A stretch of 64,000 nt of DNA, from NCBI RefSeq assembly GCF_003443655.1, contig NZ_CP031941.1, forward strand, positions 1,483,501-1,547,500, read 5' to 3'. This DNA comes from Nostoc sphaeroides. GTDB lineage: Bacteria > Cyanobacteriota > Cyanobacteriia > Cyanobacteriales > Nostocaceae. Position numbers and translations under genes: made by a program. This document shows positions 61,801-64,000 of this stretch, piece by piece. Under the pieces are notes generated by a model. It worked only from the letters and a program-made list of their open reading frames with translations. It searched no databases and was not told the DNA's origin. The first letter of the stretch is position 1, and each line of letters starts with the position of its first letter.

Positions 61801-63190
61801 TAGCGATGCCGATAAAGTCAGAGCTATTTTCTACCAGCGATACTAATTTTTGTTGCTCTGCTTCTGCTTGCTTGCGTTCGGTCAAGTCAAGGATAAATGC
61901 TACTGACTCGTCGCGGTTTTCTCCTAGCAGCACGTAACCAACTAAAACCGGGATGCGGCTACCATCTTTGCGAATATATTCTTTCTCGTAAGGCGTACAA
62001 GCAGCGTTTGTATTTGCCTTGGCTTCTGCGACACCTCGCTCATCTAAGTATAAATATTCTGGTGGTGTGATATTGTGCCAACTTAACCTCCCTGCTAACA
62101 AATCCTCCTGTGTGTAACCAATCATCCTCAAGAATTCATCGTTTGCCTGTTGGATACCCCCATACACATCGCCAAATAGAATGCCGATGACGTTAGAATC
62201 TACAAAACTTCCCAGTTTAGCTTCGTAGGTTCTGAGTGCAAGCTGTGCAAAATCGCGTTGATGGCTGAGGCGTTCTACAACCCTGGCACTTTCCCAAATC
62301 AAAATAGTAAAAATCACAATCACGACGATCGCAAATACCGATACTGCAAAAGCCGGATCGTATTGTCCTGCCCGTTGGCCTTCAACAATTACCCACCCCA
62401 ATATAGAAGGGACTGCGATCGCAGCAATTAATAAACGACGTGCAAGTAATCCGCCGTAACTATCACTTGTAACTACTCTCATTAACCCCTGTTCTGACCG
62501 CGCCCACAGAATGCCTATACTTAGTAAGCTGAACAACACCGCAGTATGTAACGCCATTGATGTTGTATAAGGGGCAAGTCCGTAGAGAACTTTCACTTTA
62601 TAGGCATAGCCCATGAGGGCCTGAAAGGAAATTAAAGTAGCGATCAGAGTGATAATCTGAGCATACCAATAACTGCGGTGGTTTTTTGGATGAATCAAAA
62701 TCTGTAGGGCGACGCTAAGGAGCATAAAGTTCAGTCCTGTGTTCACGCCCATTCGCCCCGGATGCAATGTCGCTATACCAGTAGACAAATCACGAAACAG
62801 TAGCTCGTCAATGTGGAGATTCCAGCCAAACACATATTCACAGAGTGTAAGCGCAGCTATTGTGGTGACAGTTATTGCACAGACTCTAGAAATTAGAAGA
62901 GTAGGGAAGTGGGGAAATAATTTTGAATTGTTTTCCTCTACACCCTGTTCCCCTGCTGTTAAAAATAGCCATAGCGACATACCACACAGCACAAAACACA
63001 GCGCTGTATTGGCTTTCATTGTGGCAGGACTACCAGCAAAGCCGCGCTTGAGAACTTCAATGCCAAGACACCAACCAACTAGTACCAAGCTGCCAACAAA
63101 AACAGCGATCGCACTTGCGACTTTTGCCACAAGTGAATTTGTCGGGATTTTAAATATATCTTGCAGCCGCAAGCGGTTAACATTTAACAT
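58823..63190 (-). CDS. Large membrane PAS/GAF hybrid histidine kinase
   Basis: 1455 residues. The N-terminal third (about 15-310) has about nine membrane helices of a MASE-like type. Four PAS-like domains follow (about 330-450, 455-575, 585-715 and 725-845), each closing with a linker such as DLTERKQAE. A GAF domain (about 850-1000) precedes HisKA with H near 1035 (GILSHELRSPLNAI), an ATPase (N box IIWNLLSNAIKFTP, G1 DTGIGIS, G2 GLGLGLAI) and a receiver with D near 1383 (LVSDIGMPGEDG). Two low-complexity inserts, one within the ATPase region (about 1115-1160) and one before the receiver (about 1305-1325, PPLYPFAPPPLSPSTPLSL), look repeat-derived. The signal is unknown. ATG at 63190, standing alone; it resembles the end of the 537-residue kinase at 7 kb. 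Confidence 0.93.
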   Translation of the reverse strand: MLNVNRLRLQDIFKIPTNSLVAKVASAIAVFVGSLVLVGWCLGIEVLKRGFAGSPATMKANTALCFVLCGMSLWLFLTAGEQGVEENNSKLFPHFPTLLISRVCAITVTTIAALTLCEYVFGWNLHIDELLFRDLSTGIATLHPGRMGVNTGLNFMLLSVALQILIHPKNHRSYWYAQIITLIATLISFQALMGYAYKVKVLYGLAPYTTSMALHTAVLFSLLSIGILWARSEQGLMRVVTSDSYGGLLARRLLIAAIAVPSILGWVIVEGQRAGQYDPAFAVSVFAIVVIVIFTILIWESARVVERLSHQRDFAQLALRTYEAKLGSFVDSNVIGILFGDVYGGIQQANDEFLRMIGYTQEDLLAGRLSWHNITPPEYLYLDERGVAEAKANTNAACTPYEKEYIRKDGSRIPVLVGYVLLGENRDESVAFILDLTERKQAEAEQQKLVSLVENSSDFIGIATLEGQLLYINDAGQKLVGVSSLDEVRQKVVLDYFMPKDKAYFQQYILPTVLLEGRWQGEFCFCHLQTGQPIPVDYNIFTVTDNKTGQPIALATVTRNISEQKVAKEKILQLNKDLQRRITELQTLLEVIPIGIGIAEDPECQNIKVNPAFGNQLGISSDINASLSAPLDEKPTSFKVYREGKEVAAEELPMQYSATHGVEVLGCELDVVHENGKIVNLLEYVAPLFDEEGKTRGSVGAFLDITERKQAEEALLNQQKWLENVLNLMPRPLLFIEPGTARVTFANRSANELAGGEFPKGVPAAEYHTVYHYTDAAGDRIPNEQMPGVRVALGERLNGLEVDWHTPGGVRSLLVFADTLPAMHGHPATCILVFQEISNLKQAEKALSLGYKRLNLLFDTANDLLSSQEPVLLIDSVYRKLREQIGIEVYLNYLVEDNSQVMRLGSYSGISQEMAKKMEWLAVGEGVSGGVAQKRHPDSIENVQQSTDPHTELIRSLGITAYYAYPLIAQGRLLGTLSFGSRTRLGFTDNQKGMMQAVCDQIAIAMERASLIASLQQQTEQLQEANRMKDEFLGILSHELRSPLNAILGWAQLLQRSKLNETLIARATETIERNAKAQTQLIEDLLDISRMMRGKLRLNVHTCNLVPIIDSAIEAVSLAAQSKEIDLKFSLIPSKETRNAPPGILPVVTFAPNSDLALGINHENLESREAESQSMLGENSQFLVSGDFERLQQIIWNLLSNAIKFTPTGGRVEVQLSVVTGQEKQQTTDKYAQIQVIDTGIGISPDFLPCVFDRFRQADSSNTRTYGGLGLGLAIARNLVELHGGTIHANSPGKGQGATFTVKLPLLKSPPLYPFAPPPLSPSTPLSLSLLGVRVLVVDNQADTRDFITTILEQYQAEVQAVASVLDALQVITQWKPDVLVSDIGMPGEDGYSLIRKVRSQPPELGGNIPAAALTAYTRAEDRMRAIQEGYQLHLPKPIEAAELATVVARLAGRA
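59200..59268. repeat. Low-complexity GGGAGAGGGG stretch inside the kinase
   Basis: Irregular GGGAGAG / GGAGGGG / GTAGAGGGG units in the frame between the ATPase and receiver domains, translated as a Pro/Leu/Ser-rich linker on the minus strand. Confidence 0.8.
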
Positions 63191-63506
63191 TGATAGTTCT
63201 CTAACCGCATCTATCTAACGTAGTAAATTTACGTATTTCTTAGGGTTTAACCATTTATATCCTTTGTATTTTAGGTTACCCATTAACTTGGTTTTCATCT
63301 ACCTCTATGCATATTTTTTCTTGCAAAATTTAGAGTAGGAAATAAAGGTGGTTGAACTGGGGGCTGGGGACTGGGGACTGGGGACTGGGGACTGGGGACT
63401 GGGAACTAGATAGAAAAAATCCTTCCTAATACCTAATCGCTAATTTTTAATATCTAATCCCAATGCCCAATGCCCAATGCCCAATGCCCAATCCCCAATT
63501 CGTATT
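63191..63506. other. 316-bp intergenic region with heptamers
   Basis: GGGGACT units (about 63361-63401) and CCCAATG units (about 63459-63497) lie between the kinase start and the GH31 stop. No gene. Confidence 0.8.
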
Positions 63507-64000
63507 TCAAAATTGCAGAGTATGTCGCTTACCATCATCTGGGAAACGTTGCTCTCCAACACCAACAAGTTCTACAATCACTTCGCGCGCTGGAGGTGTC
63601 CATTCTCCCACTCTCGCTCCAATTTCAACTACTGTTTGATTAGATTCAGTAAATACGCTGATACTTGATTGTGAAAACTTTTGATCTTGATACTCGTTTG
63701 TCTGTCCATCATCTTCAAATAGCTGATATTCGTTATTACCAGGCCAAATCCGTAATCGGATTTCATCGAGTGGCGCTTGATCAACGTATTGCCTGACAGG
63801 TTGCATAGGAACGATCGCACCGCCACGGACATACAGTGGCATTCTTTCAAGTGGTGCATGAGCAAGAATGTGAATCGGGCCTTCATAGCGATCGCCACTC
63901 CACCAATCATACCAAGTGCCAAGGGGCAAATAGACAGATCGATGCTCAACTCCAGGGCGGTAAATTGGTGCAGCCATCAGCGACGCGCCTAGCAATACTT
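63507..64000 (-). CDS. Glycoside hydrolase family 31 alpha-glucosidase (C-terminal part)
   Basis: The last about 164 residues of a gene running off the right edge. VLLGASLMAAPIYRPGVEHR and SVYLPLGTWYDWWSGDRYEG are the GH31 segment that follows the catalytic barrel, then the beta-sandwich region (PLERMPLYVRGGAIVPMQPV, EYQLFEDDGQTNEYQ) that ends GH31 glucosidases. The catalytic Asp residues are outside the window. The frame continues upstream without a stop to the window end. It probably cleaves alpha-glucosides (maltose, starch or glycogen products). Confidence 0.9.
   Translation of the reverse strand, partial: VLLGASLMAAPIYRPGVEHRSVYLPLGTWYDWWSGDRYEGPIHILAHAPLERMPLYVRGGAIVPMQPVRQYVDQAPLDEIRLRIWPGNNEYQLFEDDGQTNEYQDQKFSQSSISVFTESNQTVVEIGARVGEWTPPAREVIVELVGVGEQRFPDDGKRHTLQF

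Overview
The window looks like chromosome of a filamentous, heterocyst-forming cyanobacterium of the Nostoc/Anabaena type. The reasons are: frequent GCGATCGC (HIP1) octamers; many tandem heptamer (STRR-like) arrays between genes (CTCCTAA, TGACAAA, GGGAATT, GGGGAGT classes); a three-gene flv4 / PsiE-like membrane protein / flv2 block known from cyanobacteria; a CPP1-like protein, DUF2811 and DUF4168 proteins; a doubled pstB; and PAS/GAF hybrid kinases of cyanobacterial build. I see no rRNA, tRNA, CRISPR array, intact transposase or prophage.

Layout. 1-8.6 kb is a chemotaxis-type signalling locus: on the minus strand cheA, cheW, a membrane-free MCP and (cut by the window edge) cheB; divergently on the plus strand a CheY-like regulator, a CheC-type phosphatase and a PAS hybrid kinase. 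8.6-12 kb holds a long RTX-type calcium-binding protein flanked by inverted duplicated mini-ORFs. 12-17.7 kb is purU next to a GldA/F/G-like ABC exporter cluster with a DUF4340 protein, interrupted by a four-helix-bundle gene carrying a premature stop. 18.4-24 kb has a DUF4397 lipoprotein-like or exported protein and the flv4-flv2 photoprotection operon. 24-27.4 kb has a D-cysteine desulfhydrase-like enzyme and an AT-rich GmrSD-type DUF262/DUF1524 protein (probable defence gene). 27.8-33.6 kb contains a coiled-coil/TPR membrane protein with eight 29-residue repeats, a hypothetical, a pentapeptide repeat protein and a fasciclin protein. 33.9-45.9 kb carries housekeeping and metabolic genes (hemL, ChaB-like, hisIE, MFS exporter, DUF2811, OmpR-type regulator, CPP1-like, HAD phosphatase, hppD, SDR) and a zinc-ribbon/NYN/LOTUS protein. 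46-51.4 kb is the phosphate uptake operon pstS-C-A-B-B with Pho-box-like repeats. 51.6-58.3 kb has SpoIIM/RDD membrane proteins, a VapBC-type module, a 2H phosphoesterase-like protein, holA and a DUF4168 protein. 58.8-63.2 kb is one 1455-residue sensor kinase, and the right edge cuts a GH31 glucosidase.

The most interesting signal is non-coding. (a) A 53-bp element occurs four times, each time as two hairpins whose stems change in a compensatory way. (b) A small non-autonomous element (TIR CAATACGGTTCAGTTAAG) occurs three times, each flanked by a perfect but different 10-bp direct repeat. (c) A second MITE-like family sits between TA dinucleotides. (d) Repeat sequence has entered reading frames at several places (cheW, hppD, the large kinase, the desulfhydrase, the end of the 30-kb hypothetical), apparently without breaking them. 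Among proteins, a PstB paralogue lacking the Q-loop glutamine, the Zn-ribbon/NYN/LOTUS architecture and the 29-residue repeat protein deserve attention.
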